From positions 1 to 22,925 of the IMG/VR virus record IMGVR_UViG_3300042340_000088: a DNA stretch of 22,925 bases; one strand, 5' to 3'. Shown piece after piece: positions 1-7,290 of this stretch (positions are counted from its first letter, which is position 1; every line of letters begins with the position of its first letter). Both the position numbers and the translations under genes were made by a program. Below the pieces are notes generated by a model, which was given only the letters and a program-made list of their open reading frames with translations, was not told the DNA's origin and searched no databases. Origin of the DNA: a virus.

Positions 1-912
1 ACCTGAGCCTAGTATAGAATTACCATTAACTGTTTTTACATTAGTACCACTAACTAAAGCAGCTTGTTTGCTATTAAAAGTACTCCAATCAGCGGCTGTT
101 AAGACACCTCTGGCCGTTGCGCTAGCGCTAGGTACATTAATTGTAATTACTGGAGTCGATGTACTTGTGACTACCGAAGCTGTAATATCGGTTCCTGTTG
201 TAGTAATAGTTGGTGCCGCAACAGATGTAACTGTGCCAGCAGGATTACTTGCGGCAACTGTTGGTGTTTCTAACAATCTCCAATTAGTTGTTGCTTGATT
301 ATACACAAAAGAAACAGAAGCACCGCTAATGTCTAAAATTAATGAAGTTGAATCGCCTTCAATAGTACCGCCATTTGGCAATACAGTAAGTTTATTAGCT
401 GTAAAAGTGTTATAAATATCCACAACACCTACAATATCTCCGTCTGTTGGTGTCGATGGCATACTAACTGAAAAAGCTCCAGCCGTAGTATTACATCTAA
501 CTAATTCGTTTTTAGCCGCTGTATATGCAGCAGTCTTAATGCCTGTCGGTAAAAGACCTCCCCCACTAGGACTGCCACTACCGACAAATGAACTCCAAGT
601 GTAGTCAGCAGCAACAGTTGATTCTGTAGCACTTGTTTTATTAACAGCAATACCGATAAAACTCATTCCTGCTGGGTTATCTGTCAAACCAGTCCCAATT
701 GCATCAGTAGCGTATTTAACCCATGTGTATAGAGAATTACCGTCATTGACGATTAAAGTCCAAGCAGTAGTGTCTGTGGGCAACGCACTTGTAGCGCCTT
801 TTGCAATATATGATGCATTATTATATCTAACTAAATCTAATGCTTTATAGGTTCCAGCCGCCCAATCTCCTTTTGGGACTACGGCAACTCTACCTAAATT
901 CGTTGTTGTCAT
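1..912 (-). CDS. Tail fibre / receptor-binding protein, C-terminally truncated by the window edge
   Basis: The frame is open from an ATG at 912 to base 1 (304 codons with no stop), so the gene continues beyond the window. The N-terminus carries a segment of the form G-D-W-x-A-G-T-Y-K-x-x-D-L-V-R-Y-N, like the small aromatic carbohydrate-binding modules found in phage fibres. Further along are RGVLTAADWSTFNSKQ and VKTVNGNSILGSG, both of a type very common in phage tail fibres. Composition is rich in Thr, Ser, Ala and Gly with few charged residues, as expected of a beta-structured trimeric fibre. It is the last gene seen of the late operon and directly follows another fibre gene. A role in adsorption is inferred; the receptor cannot be deduced. 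Confidence 0.8.
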   Translation of the reverse strand, partial: MTTTNLGRVAVVPKGDWAAGTYKALDLVRYNNASYIAKGATSALPTDTTAWTLIVNDGNSLYTWVKYATDAIGTGLTDNPAGMSFIGIAVNKTSATESTVAADYTWSSFVGSGSPSGGGLLPTGIKTAAYTAAKNELVRCNTTAGAFSVSMPSTPTDGDIVGVVDIYNTFTANKLTVLPNGGTIEGDSTSLILDISGASVSFVYNQATTNWRLLETPTVAASNPAGTVTSVAAPTITTTGTDITASVVTSTSTPVITINVPSASATARGVLTAADWSTFNSKQAALVSGTNVKTVNGNSILGSG

Positions 913-1368
913 TTATGTGTACTCCACAATAAATTCGCCGTTTACTAGCGAAAGTGTAAAAGAAGAAGAATGCTCGACTATTAGTTCGCTATCGACTATA
1001 GAAAATGTTGAAAATGAAGAAGGGGCACCACCGCCACTACCACCACCAACAGCTGTTATAGTACCAGCGCCATCTATTGTAATGGTTGTACCATCAACTT
1101 TAACACCGCCAAGAATAGAAGTTGTCGCTGCAGGGATTGCTGCAAGTAAGGTGATATCTCCAGCACCAAGGATGGTTGCTCCATTAATTGTTTTTATATT
1201 TTGTCCAGATGATAACTCTTTTTGTAAAGGGAAACCACCCGGTGTACTGCCATCGTGTACCACAACTGTGCGCTTTGTTGTGTCTATGGTAGACTCACCT
1301 ATAAGACCTGTAAATGTTGCATGTTCAGTTGTAGTACCGCGTCTAGATTGAACTGCGACGGTTGTCAT
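913..1368 (-). CDS. Tail fibre protein with major-tropism-determinant-like N-terminal domain
   Basis: 151 residues. The N-terminus (QSRRGTTTEHATFTG, then a VDTTK-like stretch and VVVHDGSTPGGFPL) matches the beta-prism domain that opens many phage fibre and hyaluronidase-like proteins, known from the Mtd N-terminal family. IKTINGATILGAGDITL in the middle is a common fibre motif that recurs in the next gene. A Gly-Ser linker (GGGSGGG) then leads to a short C-terminal end with two similar strands of about 15 residues, each ending IVE followed by H or Y. The start ATG overlaps the upstream stop (ATGA), so translation is probably coupled. Likely a structural fibre or fibre-base component of the virion. 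The exact place in the tail is unknown. Confidence 0.8.
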   Translation of the reverse strand: MTTVAVQSRRGTTTEHATFTGLIGESTIDTTKRTVVVHDGSTPGGFPLQKELSSGQNIKTINGATILGAGDITLLAAIPAATTSILGGVKVDGTTITIDGAGTITAVGGGSGGGAPSSFSTFSIVDSELIVEHSSSFTLSLVNGEFIVEYT

Positions 1369-2123
1369 AATAGGGTACCATAGTCAAATGTTTTTGTAGA
1401 GGCTTCAGTAATAAAGCCATAATCTCGTGTGCTATCTGGAGTTAAATACACATAACCTAAATCTGTTATAATAGCAAACCCGCCTGCAACTAATACGTAT
1501 GTAATTGTATCACTTAAATATGCAATATCTTGAGGTAAAGTACGATCTGCAAATTGACGTTGCATAATGTCATAAGCGATGCCTTGCGATTTCGAAATAA
1601 GGCTTATATCTTTATTGACAAAGTCTGAACTCAGCGCAGTATCTTTTACGTTAGACTGTATATCTCTAAAAGAATTATCAACAATCGAATAAGTGCTTAA
1701 TAGTCTTTTATTTAAATTGAAAGTTGATTTTTCAGATAAAGTACTCGAATCAGAGAAGGGTCTTTGAGTTTGGACTCCAGCTGCAATATTGTCATAACAT
1801 GTTATAGTATCTTTAATATTAATCGGAGTAAAATCATACGCATAGGTAATGAGAATTTCTCTACCATTATAACTACTATTAGTTAATAGATAAGTATTTT
1901 GGTATTCACCAGGCAATAATGGTGTCACTGTATCAGTTAAAAGCCAATTCCATGATATATTATTTTTAGGCTTTGAGAAAGGCTTTATTTTACCGTCAGT
2001 AACTATAAGACGCTCTGATTTAAAACCTATGCTAGAATTACTCTCAAGATATTTAAGATTGGCGTCCATCTCATCATTCGTTAAGGGACTGCCTTTGCCA
2101 GCTCTTGTGATGAGTGAAGACAT
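1365..2123 (-). CDS. Tail fibre-associated structural protein
   Basis: 252 residues. It opens with SSLITRAGKGSPLTNDEMD, a signature seen at the start of many phage tail and fibre proteins (usual form ITRxGKGxxLTxxExDxNF). The rest shows alternating polar and hydrophobic residues, many Ser, Thr, Asn and Tyr, and no catalytic motif I recognise. AAGGA seven bases before the ATG supports the start. It sits between a paralogous pair of tail proteins upstream and two fibre genes downstream, so a baseplate or fibre role is the natural reading. The N-terminal signature is seen directly. The function of the other roughly 220 residues is unknown. Confidence 0.75.
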   Translation of the reverse strand: MSSLITRAGKGSPLTNDEMDANLKYLESNSSIGFKSERLIVTDGKIKPFSKPKNNISWNWLLTDTVTPLLPGEYQNTYLLTNSSYNGREILITYAYDFTPINIKDTITCYDNIAAGVQTQRPFSDSSTLSEKSTFNLNKRLLSTYSIVDNSFRDIQSNVKDTALSSDFVNKDISLISKSQGIAYDIMQRQFADRTLPQDIAYLSDTITYVLVAGGFAIITDLGYVYLTPDSTRDYGFITEASTKTFDYGTLL

Positions 2124-2132
2124 AGCTATTCC

Positions 2133-2591
2133 TTAGGCTTGTTGGAGTTTCCAAGTAATAGTCAATGTATCTTCAGGCCCTTTTGTTATTAATCCAAATG
2201 TAGTACGAGCTAGCATTACTCCGCCTGTTAACGCGGAGAATAGACCGGCTTCTTTAATAAGAAGAGTCGTTGCACCTACTCCGATACTGACTTCGAATTG
2301 AACACTATCATTAGCTATTGTAGTCATGGCCAAGACAGGAGTTACAGAAGCGATTCTAGCACCTAACGCGGCTATTAAACCTGTTTGAGTTACTGCTACA
2401 GCTGTTTCGTCACTGCCTACACCAATACTATACGCAACAGTGTCAGATGTTATTGGCAATAATCTATTTACCATAAATAGCTTGCCTGTATTGACGACAG
2501 TATTTGAGACTTTCTTTTCTTTTACATTGCCATTAGAGTCTGTAACAACAAGCTCCACATATCCTTTGGCCTCTAACGAATCATTAATCAT
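2133..2591 (-). CDS. Tail protein, paralogue of the next gene upstream
   Basis: 152 residues. It shares its whole plan with the 2601-3056 gene: an opening strand ending in a D-x-x-G-N-V-K turn, then V-x-N-T-G, a hydrophobic helix, a glycine-rich segment (GVGSDETAV), the block N-D-S-V-Q, then E-A-x-L, MLARTTF or MIARTVF, and a closing I-x-K-G-P-x-D-x-L-x-I-x-W-K. This layout occurs in small phage tail proteins that accompany fibres. The ribosome binding site AAGGA lies seven bases before the ATG. The two genes look like a tandem duplication that has diverged strongly. I infer a structural role in the distal tail; no enzyme motif is visible. Confidence 0.7.
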   Translation of the reverse strand: MINDSLEAKGYVELVVTDSNGNVKEKKVSNTVVNTGKLFMVNRLLPITSDTVAYSIGVGSDETAVAVTQTGLIAALGARIASVTPVLAMTTIANDSVQFEVSIGVGATTLLIKEAGLFSALTGGVMLARTTFGLITKGPEDTLTITWKLQQA

Positions 2592-2600
2592 TTTTAATCC

Positions 2601-3056
2601 TTAGTAAATTGTAATTTTCCAAACAATCGCTAATACGTCTAGCGGGCCTTTGTTAATAATAGGGAATACTGTTCGAGCAATCATTGTACCTTCCGTTTCA
2701 GCATTATATAGCGCTGCTTCAGTAATACCACCAGTTGCAACACCAGCTGCAAAAGCACATGTATATTGTACAGAGTCGTTTAAGACATTAGTTGTCACTT
2801 GACTAGCAGCTGTTAGAGCCGCTCTAAGGCCTAATGGGATTTCTAATCCAGTATCAAGCAATGATGCAGCAGTTGTGCCAGTCCCCAAAGCCATATAGCC
2901 AACAGGTGTAATTATATTATTTAAAATTCGTCCAGTAATGTAACTGAGGCCTGTGTTAACAATTAAGTTAGTAGATCCAGAGTCTTTAACATTACCGAAT
3001 TCATCTGTAAGCTCAAAGGACACTGTCCCTAAAGCCTTAATTTCTTCAGTTAACAT
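2601..3056 (-). CDS. Tail protein, paralogue of the next gene downstream
   Basis: 151 residues with the same sequence skeleton as the 2133-2591 gene, including VNTG near residue 34, YMALGTGTTA around 53-62, NDSVQY around 92-97, EAALYNAETEGTMIARTVFP and the end motif INKGPLDVLAIVWK. The GxGxxAx turn is common in phage tail proteins described as fibre-associated. AAGGAT seven bases before the ATG supports this start, and the gene follows its neighbour after two bases. It is probably a virion protein. The duplication suggests two related subunits of one structure, for example a hetero-oligomeric ring or collar, but this is inference. Confidence 0.7.
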   Translation of the reverse strand: MLTEEIKALGTVSFELTDEFGNVKDSGSTNLIVNTGLSYITGRILNNIITPVGYMALGTGTTAASLLDTGLEIPLGLRAALTAASQVTTNVLNDSVQYTCAFAAGVATGGITEAALYNAETEGTMIARTVFPIINKGPLDVLAIVWKITIY

Positions 3057-3058
3057 TT

Positions 3059-3961
3059 TTATCCTTGAATTGTGTAATCGCTTGCAACATAGTCAAAACT
3101 GACATAGTCTTCAGCAAAGTAATTTTGTAGGAATATTTGCAATGTATCCCTAATTTGTTTAGAGTCATCCACTTCAGAGGTGTTTCCGGAATCACCACCA
3201 ATAGTTATAATATTGTCAAGTACATATATAGACTCTTGTATATTTTTGTAAATAGTCTTTAGAAATAGATCTACACTATTTTTAGAATCTGCACGATTAA
3301 GTATAGGTTGCATAGAGACATCATCTACACTTCTTTTACCATCGTGACCGCCACGAGAATTACCTGCATAATAATCGATAAATTCAATAGCACGAACTTC
3401 ATCATTAAAGAACTTTACTAATGTTTTAATTAGTTCTTCAGTGACCAGTTCCGATATCATTACAATATCTTCTTTATTGGCGGTAGGGTTTAAAGTTATT
3501 TCTTCACGTTTAAAGAATTCATCAAGTGTTTTAGAAGTAAGCTGTAAAGATATTTCTTCAGGTATTTGGAATTCTTCAAATAACTCTCGATTGTATTGCA
3601 GTATCTTTACTAATGATTCAGTTGATGATAATTTTTCTGGAAAATATTGAAAGGCACCTACTAACATTGCTGTGTTTTCAGCTAAGTTAGCTTTATTACC
3701 AATAATATCTTTATCAACTAAATCGGCTATACTTTCATTTATAACTTCTGTAGCAGTTATTTCATTAGCGGACACACTAGATACTAATTCTGGAGTAATA
3801 ACTGTAGAAAGTAATTCTAAAGTAGCATATAAAGCCTCTAAATCTATTGATGATGTATCTGTAACAATATCTGTCACTACATCATTAGCAGTTATTTCAT
3901 TTATTATAGCATCAGTAATTATTTCACTGAATACTAAATCAGTATCTAGTTGTTCACTCAT
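3059..3961 (-). CDS. Acidic helical protein of the tail gene cluster, function unknown
   Basis: 300 residues, rich in Glu, Asp, Ile and Thr. The first 80 residues hold imperfect repeats of the type N-E-I-T-A-(N/T)-(D/E)-V, as in NEITANDVVTD and SANEITATEVINESI, separated by short acidic helices. The middle (about 105-190) looks like a folded helical domain. Near residue 200 is a basic turn, GNSRGGHDGKRSVDD, followed by another helical part. I recognise no family. The start ATG overlaps the upstream stop (ATGA). Its position between a carbohydrate-binding-like tail protein and the paralogous pair argues for a structural or assembly role, possibly a connector with a flexible N-terminus. Confidence 0.65.
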   Translation of the reverse strand: MSEQLDTDLVFSEIITDAIINEITANDVVTDIVTDTSSIDLEALYATLELLSTVITPELVSSVSANEITATEVINESIADLVDKDIIGNKANLAENTAMLVGAFQYFPEKLSSTESLVKILQYNRELFEEFQIPEEISLQLTSKTLDEFFKREEITLNPTANKEDIVMISELVTEELIKTLVKFFNDEVRAIEFIDYYAGNSRGGHDGKRSVDDVSMQPILNRADSKNSVDLFLKTIYKNIQESIYVLDNIITIGGDSGNTSEVDDSKQIRDTLQIFLQNYFAEDYVSFDYVASDYTIQG

Positions 3962-4539
3962 GGCACTAGATCCGTTGGACTGAATTGAATTTCAACTAAG
4001 CCACGAACAGGTTTCCATGTACGAGGAAATGTAGCGCTGTTCTCAGTGACTCTTAACTCAAAGAATCCATAAGACGACTTAGCAACTGTCGGCTGTGTAA
4101 CCCATGTAGAACCTAATGTACTAGGGAATCTAATGTATATTTTATTTAATTGAGTAGTAATCCACGTAGCATCTAAATCAGGCGTTAATGCGCTAACACG
4201 AATTAAGCCATCATATAATCGATAGTATACGCCATTATATAACACCACATCTTCTCTGTTATAAGCTTGTGCTGCATCCCATGTACCACGGTTAGTAGGT
4301 ACTCTAGTAGCGATTGTTGTTTGTACACCACTAGTTAATGCTGCTGTAGGCAATCCTTTATTATTAGCATTATCTGCTTCAATTACTACAGCTTCATATG
4401 TATAACCAGCAGTGGCATCATCTAAAAATTTAAGTGTAATAGGAAATTCTAATTGCTCACCCTTGATAAATGACCATAATACACTACCTGTATCTGTAAC
4501 TAAATCAGTTGTTGGTGCATTAATTTTGCTTCTAGCCAT
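3958..4539 (-). CDS. Tail protein with carbohydrate-binding-like segment
   Basis: 193 residues. Around residues 87-110 is WDAAQAYNREDVVLYNGVYY, the spacing of aromatic residues seen in small chitin or cellulose-binding type modules (W-x-x-x-x-x-Y-x-x-G-D-x-V-x-Y-x-G-x-x-Y), although Asp replaces the usual Gly-Asp pair. The flanking parts are predicted beta strands (EFPITLKFLDD near the start, LVEIQFSP at the end). It starts at an ATG with GGAGG five to six bases upstream, overlapping the preceding gene by eight bases. It is the first of the tail gene run after the terminase, probably a virion surface or adaptor protein. Sugar binding is inferred from the motif only. Confidence 0.65.
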   Translation of the reverse strand: MARSKINAPTTDLVTDTGSVLWSFIKGEQLEFPITLKFLDDATAGYTYEAVVIEADNANNKGLPTAALTSGVQTTIATRVPTNRGTWDAAQAYNREDVVLYNGVYYRLYDGLIRVSALTPDLDATWITTQLNKIYIRFPSTLGSTWVTQPTVAKSSYGFFELRVTENSATFPRTWKPVRGLVEIQFSPTDLVP

Positions 4540-4900
4540 TGCCCCTCCAATCTGTCTTATCAGCTTTTCTTTCTAGTTTATCGAGTATTTGATCTAATTT
4601 CTTTCCTAGGCTTTCACCTAGGGTTTTAAGATCTTCTTTACGAGCATATTGCGTAGCCATTTGAGTTTCTAAATCTTCTAACTTATCTAACTTTTTAGAG
4701 ATATCTTGTAGCTGTTGATTAAGTTCGACTTTCTTCACATAATCGTTAGCAATAAGGATTTTAACATCACTAATAGCCTTTGCAACAGAATCGTTATCTG
4801 CCTCTAACTTATTAAACTTAGACATAAGTAGTCCCAATGCGGCTGTGGCAATCGTGCCTCCAGCACTCAATACGACATTTACCCAATCTTGTGCTTCCAT
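4532..4900 (-). CDS. Membrane-anchored coiled-coil protein, possible lysis or tail-associated protein
   Basis: 122 residues from the ATG at 4900, chosen because AAGGAT stands eight bases upstream. The longer in-frame reading to 4990 would overlap the terminase by about 80 bases. The N-terminus has one hydrophobic segment (about residues 7-27, rich in Ala, Gly, Leu and Val). Then follows a long charged coiled coil with Leu and Ile at heptad spacing (KLDKLEDLETQ, KLDQILDKLERK) and a short basic tail. This topology, one membrane anchor and a rod, occurs among phage spanin-like and injection-associated proteins, but no specific family is recognisable. Position directly after the large terminase and before tail genes fits late expression. 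Confidence 0.65.
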   Translation of the reverse strand: MEAQDWVNVVLSAGGTIATAALGLLMSKFNKLEADNDSVAKAISDVKILIANDYVKKVELNQQLQDISKKLDKLEDLETQMATQYARKEDLKTLGESLGKKLDQILDKLERKADKTDWRGNG

Positions 4901-4910
4901 TTTATTATCC

Positions 4911-6236
4911 TTAAAAGTTGAAACCACGAGAAACCCGTTTCCCGCCCGTTTGTATTGGATAGAGGTATTCTGTGGCATATCTAATACCATCAGAAAAATG
5001 CTCTATATTTTCGGACTTATCAATAGTCGCGATATCTAAGTTGCGGTCTGTCCATTTTGTTCTTTCAAGAGATAAAATAGTACCGGAACATCTAGGATGT
5101 ACATACAGGTCTATTTTACCTGAAGCTGTTAATAGTTTACGGTTTACAGCGGCTACACTATCAATAATAGGTGGTGCAGCCCTGTGCGCTCTACATATAA
5201 TGCCATATGTCTCTAATATACTAAAGTCAGTACGGCCTACTGGAGCTGAAGTCTTTCTAGCACGACCAGAAGGATCTGGATATGCATATATCTTATGGCC
5301 TTTATATTTTTCTTTAATAGCAATAGCTAGTGATTCTGTATCAGGATGCCCTTGGAACTCATCAATAAATTGCATTTGATGCCCTCTAAGTGTGAAGACA
5401 CTAGAACATTGACGCATGACGTTAAAGTCAATACATATATGAACATCTTCACCTTCCATAAGGTCTTCTAATGTAGCGTCAACATGTCTCTTACGATCAA
5501 AACAGTAGAATACACTGTTGCCTGATTCAGCAAATTGTGCTAAATACTCAGATGCCCATGTTACTGGGTCAATCTTATCTTTAATCTTTTCTATTTCTTG
5601 TTGATCTAAGAATGGCGATTGTAAATAATCATATTGATAAAATCCCCAATCAGGATCTGTTTCATGATATGTAGATAATGTATGAAAGAAATTATATCCT
5701 TTGGGTGTACTAATAACTAGTGAACGCCCAGGACTTCTAGCACCATAACTTAATGCTCTTTTATTAGACCATCTAGTGGCAATAGTAGGCTGTATTACAG
5801 ACATCCATGCATCTTCAGCACCAAGACCTTTGGTACATGATGATATCTCATCCCATACGACAAAATAAGAACCCTTGCCACGCATACGTTCTACTGATTC
5901 ATATGATAATAATCTTAATTCAACATTATTAGCGAACCAAAATCGTCCTAAGTCACGAGACATTTTGATAGCATAGTCTTCTATTCCCAAGTCGTATGCT
6001 ATTAAAGGAAAATAAATATCCTTTACTTGATCATAAGTAGGAGCAATGATGTACACTGTCTTATTAGGCACCTTAGCTGCTAGTTCGAGTAATTCAAATA
6101 CAGCTGTAACTGCACATACAGCAGCCATATATGATTTACCCCAACCCCTTGCACAGCACACTACAGCATATCTTAATTTCTGCTCTACAAATAAATGTTT
6201 ATATATTTCAGATTGTGCTGGATGAAGGTTAATCAT
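4911..6236 (-). CDS. terL: Terminase large subunit (packaging ATPase/nuclease)
   Basis: 441 residues, a normal length for the family. It pumps DNA into the prohead and cuts the concatemer. The ATPase domain shows Walker A at about residues 29-36 (ARGWGKSY) and Walker B at 124-130 (YFVVWDE, with D129 and E130), followed by an ISTPKG segment typical of motif III. The C-terminal RNase H-like nuclease has its acidic residues in ICIDFNV (D270), YPDPSGRARK (D321) and HFSDGIRY (D416). Its ATG overlaps the end of a tiny membrane-protein gene, with no clear ribosome binding site, suggesting translational coupling. The terminase small subunit candidate lies just upstream. Identification is firm from motif order and spacing. 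Confidence 0.95.
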   Translation of the reverse strand: MINLHPAQSEIYKHLFVEQKLRYAVVCCARGWGKSYMAAVCAVTAVFELLELAAKVPNKTVYIIAPTYDQVKDIYFPLIAYDLGIEDYAIKMSRDLGRFWFANNVELRLLSYESVERMRGKGSYFVVWDEISSCTKGLGAEDAWMSVIQPTIATRWSNKRALSYGARSPGRSLVISTPKGYNFFHTLSTYHETDPDWGFYQYDYLQSPFLDQQEIEKIKDKIDPVTWASEYLAQFAESGNSVFYCFDRKRHVDATLEDLMEGEDVHICIDFNVMRQCSSVFTLRGHQMQFIDEFQGHPDTESLAIAIKEKYKGHKIYAYPDPSGRARKTSAPVGRTDFSILETYGIICRAHRAAPPIIDSVAAVNRKLLTASGKIDLYVHPRCSGTILSLERTKWTDRNLDIATIDKSENIEHFSDGIRYATEYLYPIQTGGKRVSRGFNF

Positions 6237-6405
6237 ATAGTACTAAGTCAATGAGATCATTTAAAACGCATATACCTAAATACACCAATACAACAACAAC
6301 CCATGTTGATGTCTCTAAAAAGGCATATGATGCAAACATAATTAAATTAGTAAACATTATAATGTAATCCAAATCAATAATAATATCGCTACTGCTGTCT
6401 GACAT
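6229..6405 (-). CDS. Small two-segment membrane protein between the terminase genes
   Basis: 58 residues. After a short acidic N-terminus (MSDSSSD) there are two hydrophobic segments, about residues 14-30 and 35-48, separated by a short loop (LETST), and a hydrophobic, acidic tail ending in D. The stop TAA overlaps the terminase large subunit ATG, and the start lies inside the upstream membrane-protein gene, so three frames interlock here. A hairpin of two membrane segments is the usual build of class II holins. In T7 relatives the lysis genes also sit beside the terminase genes. A holin or holin-regulator role is therefore plausible but not shown. Confidence 0.6.
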   Translation of the reverse strand: MSDSSSDIIIDLDYIIMFTNLIMFASYAFLETSTWVVVVLVYLGICVLNDLIDLVLYD

Positions 6406-6512
6406 AGTAGGGCCTTAATTGCTAGTTGTTCGTTTTTAGGGATAAAATAAATTGTTAACATCATCAATGCTACTTGTGAGAACACAAATAACAGTTGAGC
6501 ATTTTCACTCAT
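6357..6512 (-). CDS. Small membrane protein overlapping the terminase small subunit end
   Basis: 51 residues. There are two hydrophobic stretches, about residues 7-24 (LLFVFSQVALMMLTIYF) and 38-51, joined by a short loop PKNEQLAIK containing the charged residues. The ATG overlaps the stop of the upstream terminase small subunit gene. The C-terminal part overlaps the next small membrane protein by about 49 bases in another frame. Two adjacent, overlapping membrane peptides could form a holin/antiholin-like pair. Against that, I see no endolysin in the window. No sequence family is recognised, so the call rests on topology and location. Confidence 0.6.
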   Translation of the reverse strand: MSENAQLLFVFSQVALMMLTIYFIPKNEQLAIKALLCQTAVAILLLIWITL

Positions 6513-6939
6513 AATCGTCGTCGTCACTATCATTGTACTCCCCTATAACATGTGTATCACCTTCTTTAGTTAAATTAATAACTAATGGGGATCTCATTTT
6601 ATCTTCTATAATATTAGTCTCTGGAACACGTCCATATTTATAGCGCAACAGTTTATCTGACACAGCTGTCATCTTATCTATTAGGTTCATATGTGTCTGT
6701 TCATTATACCATTTAGTCTTACCTGTAGATGTTAATGGTACTATTTTGTTATCACGCCAGTCATTATAATATTGTAATTGTTCTTCTAAGAATCTATACT
6801 GGTGCACTAATGCTTCAATAGGATCAAACCCTAAATCTTTAAGCTTAGCTACACTCAAACGTCCACCAGCAGTTAAATTACTCAGACGTTGTATCTTGAC
6901 ACCATCTTCTCTCTTCAGTGGCTTTGTCTGTGTGTCCAT
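6505..6939 (-). CDS. terS: Probable terminase small subunit
   Basis: 144 residues, mostly helical and charged. It has a basic N-terminus, a central helical region (about residues 30-100, including EALVHQYRFLEEQLQYYNDW and LIDKMTAVSDKLLRYKYG) and a very acidic tail (DSDDDDYE). Size, helical content and position just upstream of the large subunit fit the DNA-recognition subunit of the packaging motor. It is the first gene after the terminator and two copies of the 22-nt motif, so it probably opens the late operon. The ribosome binding site is weak (GTGAG-like). The family assignment is contextual, since I see no diagnostic motif. Confidence 0.65.
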   Translation of the reverse strand: MDTQTKPLKREDGVKIQRLSNLTAGGRLSVAKLKDLGFDPIEALVHQYRFLEEQLQYYNDWRDNKIVPLTSTGKTKWYNEQTHMNLIDKMTAVSDKLLRYKYGRVPETNIIEDKMRSPLVINLTKEGDTHVIGEYNDSDDDDYE

Positions 6940-7025
6940 AGTTTACTCACATTTCAGTTTGCATTCAATGAGTTACGTCTCCGTAGCCCTCTATTTTAAA
7001 AATTAACAATTATTTATTATTAATC

Positions 7026-7047
7026 TTAGGGTTAATTTAACGGGGTT
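7026..7047 (-). promoter_or_regulatory. 22-nt conserved motif, copy A (candidate phage promoter or operator)
   Basis: On the minus strand the site reads AACCCC then GTTAAATTAACCCTAA, identical over 22 bases to copies at 7182-7203 and 11623-11644. It contains the 11-base palindrome GTTAA-A-TTAAC. The part AATTAACCCT equals the first ten bases of the phage T3 RNA polymerase promoter consensus, but the T3 initiation part is absent. It lies about 90 bases before the terminase small subunit start. A promoter for a phage polymerase or a binding site for a phage regulator are both possible. Confidence 0.6.
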
Positions 7048-7070
7048 TTCTATATGTCTCAGCGCTCTGC

Positions 7071-7102
7071 CCTTTAGGAAAAAGTCAGGGATCCCCTAAA
7101 GG
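7071..7102. repeat. Inverted repeat CCTTTAGG / CCTAAAGG
   Basis: Two perfectly complementary 8-base arms are separated by 16 bases that include the palindrome GGGATCCC. The element lies between copies A and B of the 22-nt motif. With no T-run directly after it on the minus strand it is not a standard terminator. It may be an mRNA leader hairpin for late transcripts started at copy B, or a protein-binding site. Confidence 0.5.
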
Positions 7103-7181
7103 ATATATTTATTAGATTAATTATTATTGATTAATAACTAAGGATTAACAACTAATGGATTATAATTCAGGGGGAGCGGCT

Positions 7182-7203
7182 TTAGGGTTAATTTAACGGG
7201 GTT
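7182..7203 (-). promoter_or_regulatory. 22-nt conserved motif, copy B (candidate phage promoter or operator)
   Basis: Exactly identical to copy A over 22 bases while the flanks differ, which indicates a selected site and not a recent duplication of a larger segment. It sits about 30 bases beyond the T-run of the terminator that ends the small-gene operon, the classic place for a promoter restarting transcription. Confidence 0.6.
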
Positions 7204-7232
7204 AGTTTAAAGGAATAAGTATAAAACAAAAG

Positions 7233-7281
7233 AAAAAAAAAAAATAAGGGGCCTCCTACCACCCCGAAGGGCAGTAGGAGG
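7233..7281 (-). terminator. Strong intrinsic terminator after the small-gene operon
   Basis: On the minus strand the arm CCTCCTACTGCCC pairs with GGGTGGTAGGAGG around a UUCG tetraloop (7252-7281). That is 13 pairs, including two G-U pairs. After a short CCCCTTA spacer comes a run of 12 T (7233-7244). It starts ten bases past the stop of the 7291-7647 gene. Confidence 0.9.
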
Positions 7282-7290
7282 GGGTAGGGA

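Larger units (their letters stand above)
6940..7290 (-). other. 351-base intergenic control region between early/middle and late genes
   Basis: No gene is visible here. Reading in the transcribed direction it holds a strong terminator, one copy of the 22-nt motif, an AT-rich stretch with TATAAT at 7159-7164 on the minus strand, an inverted repeat at 7071-7102, a second copy of the 22-nt motif, and a short TACG-GAGA-CGTA hairpin near 6975-6988 before the terminase small subunit. This is the clearest switch point of the window: transcription from the small-gene region should end and late transcription should begin here. Confidence 0.75.

Noticed and set aside
917-1351. Plus-strand open frame of 144 codons
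   Set aside because: It is antisense to a recognisable fibre gene. It has Pro/Val/Ser-rich composition typical of a shadow and no ribosome binding site evidence.
3441-3983. Two plus-strand frames opposite the acidic tail gene
   Set aside because: Ser/Ile-rich complements of an acidic coding sequence. No operon context exists on the plus strand.
4901-4990. A longer start for the membrane coiled-coil gene
   Set aside because: It overlaps the conserved terminase C-terminus, while AAGGAT stands before the ATG at 4900.
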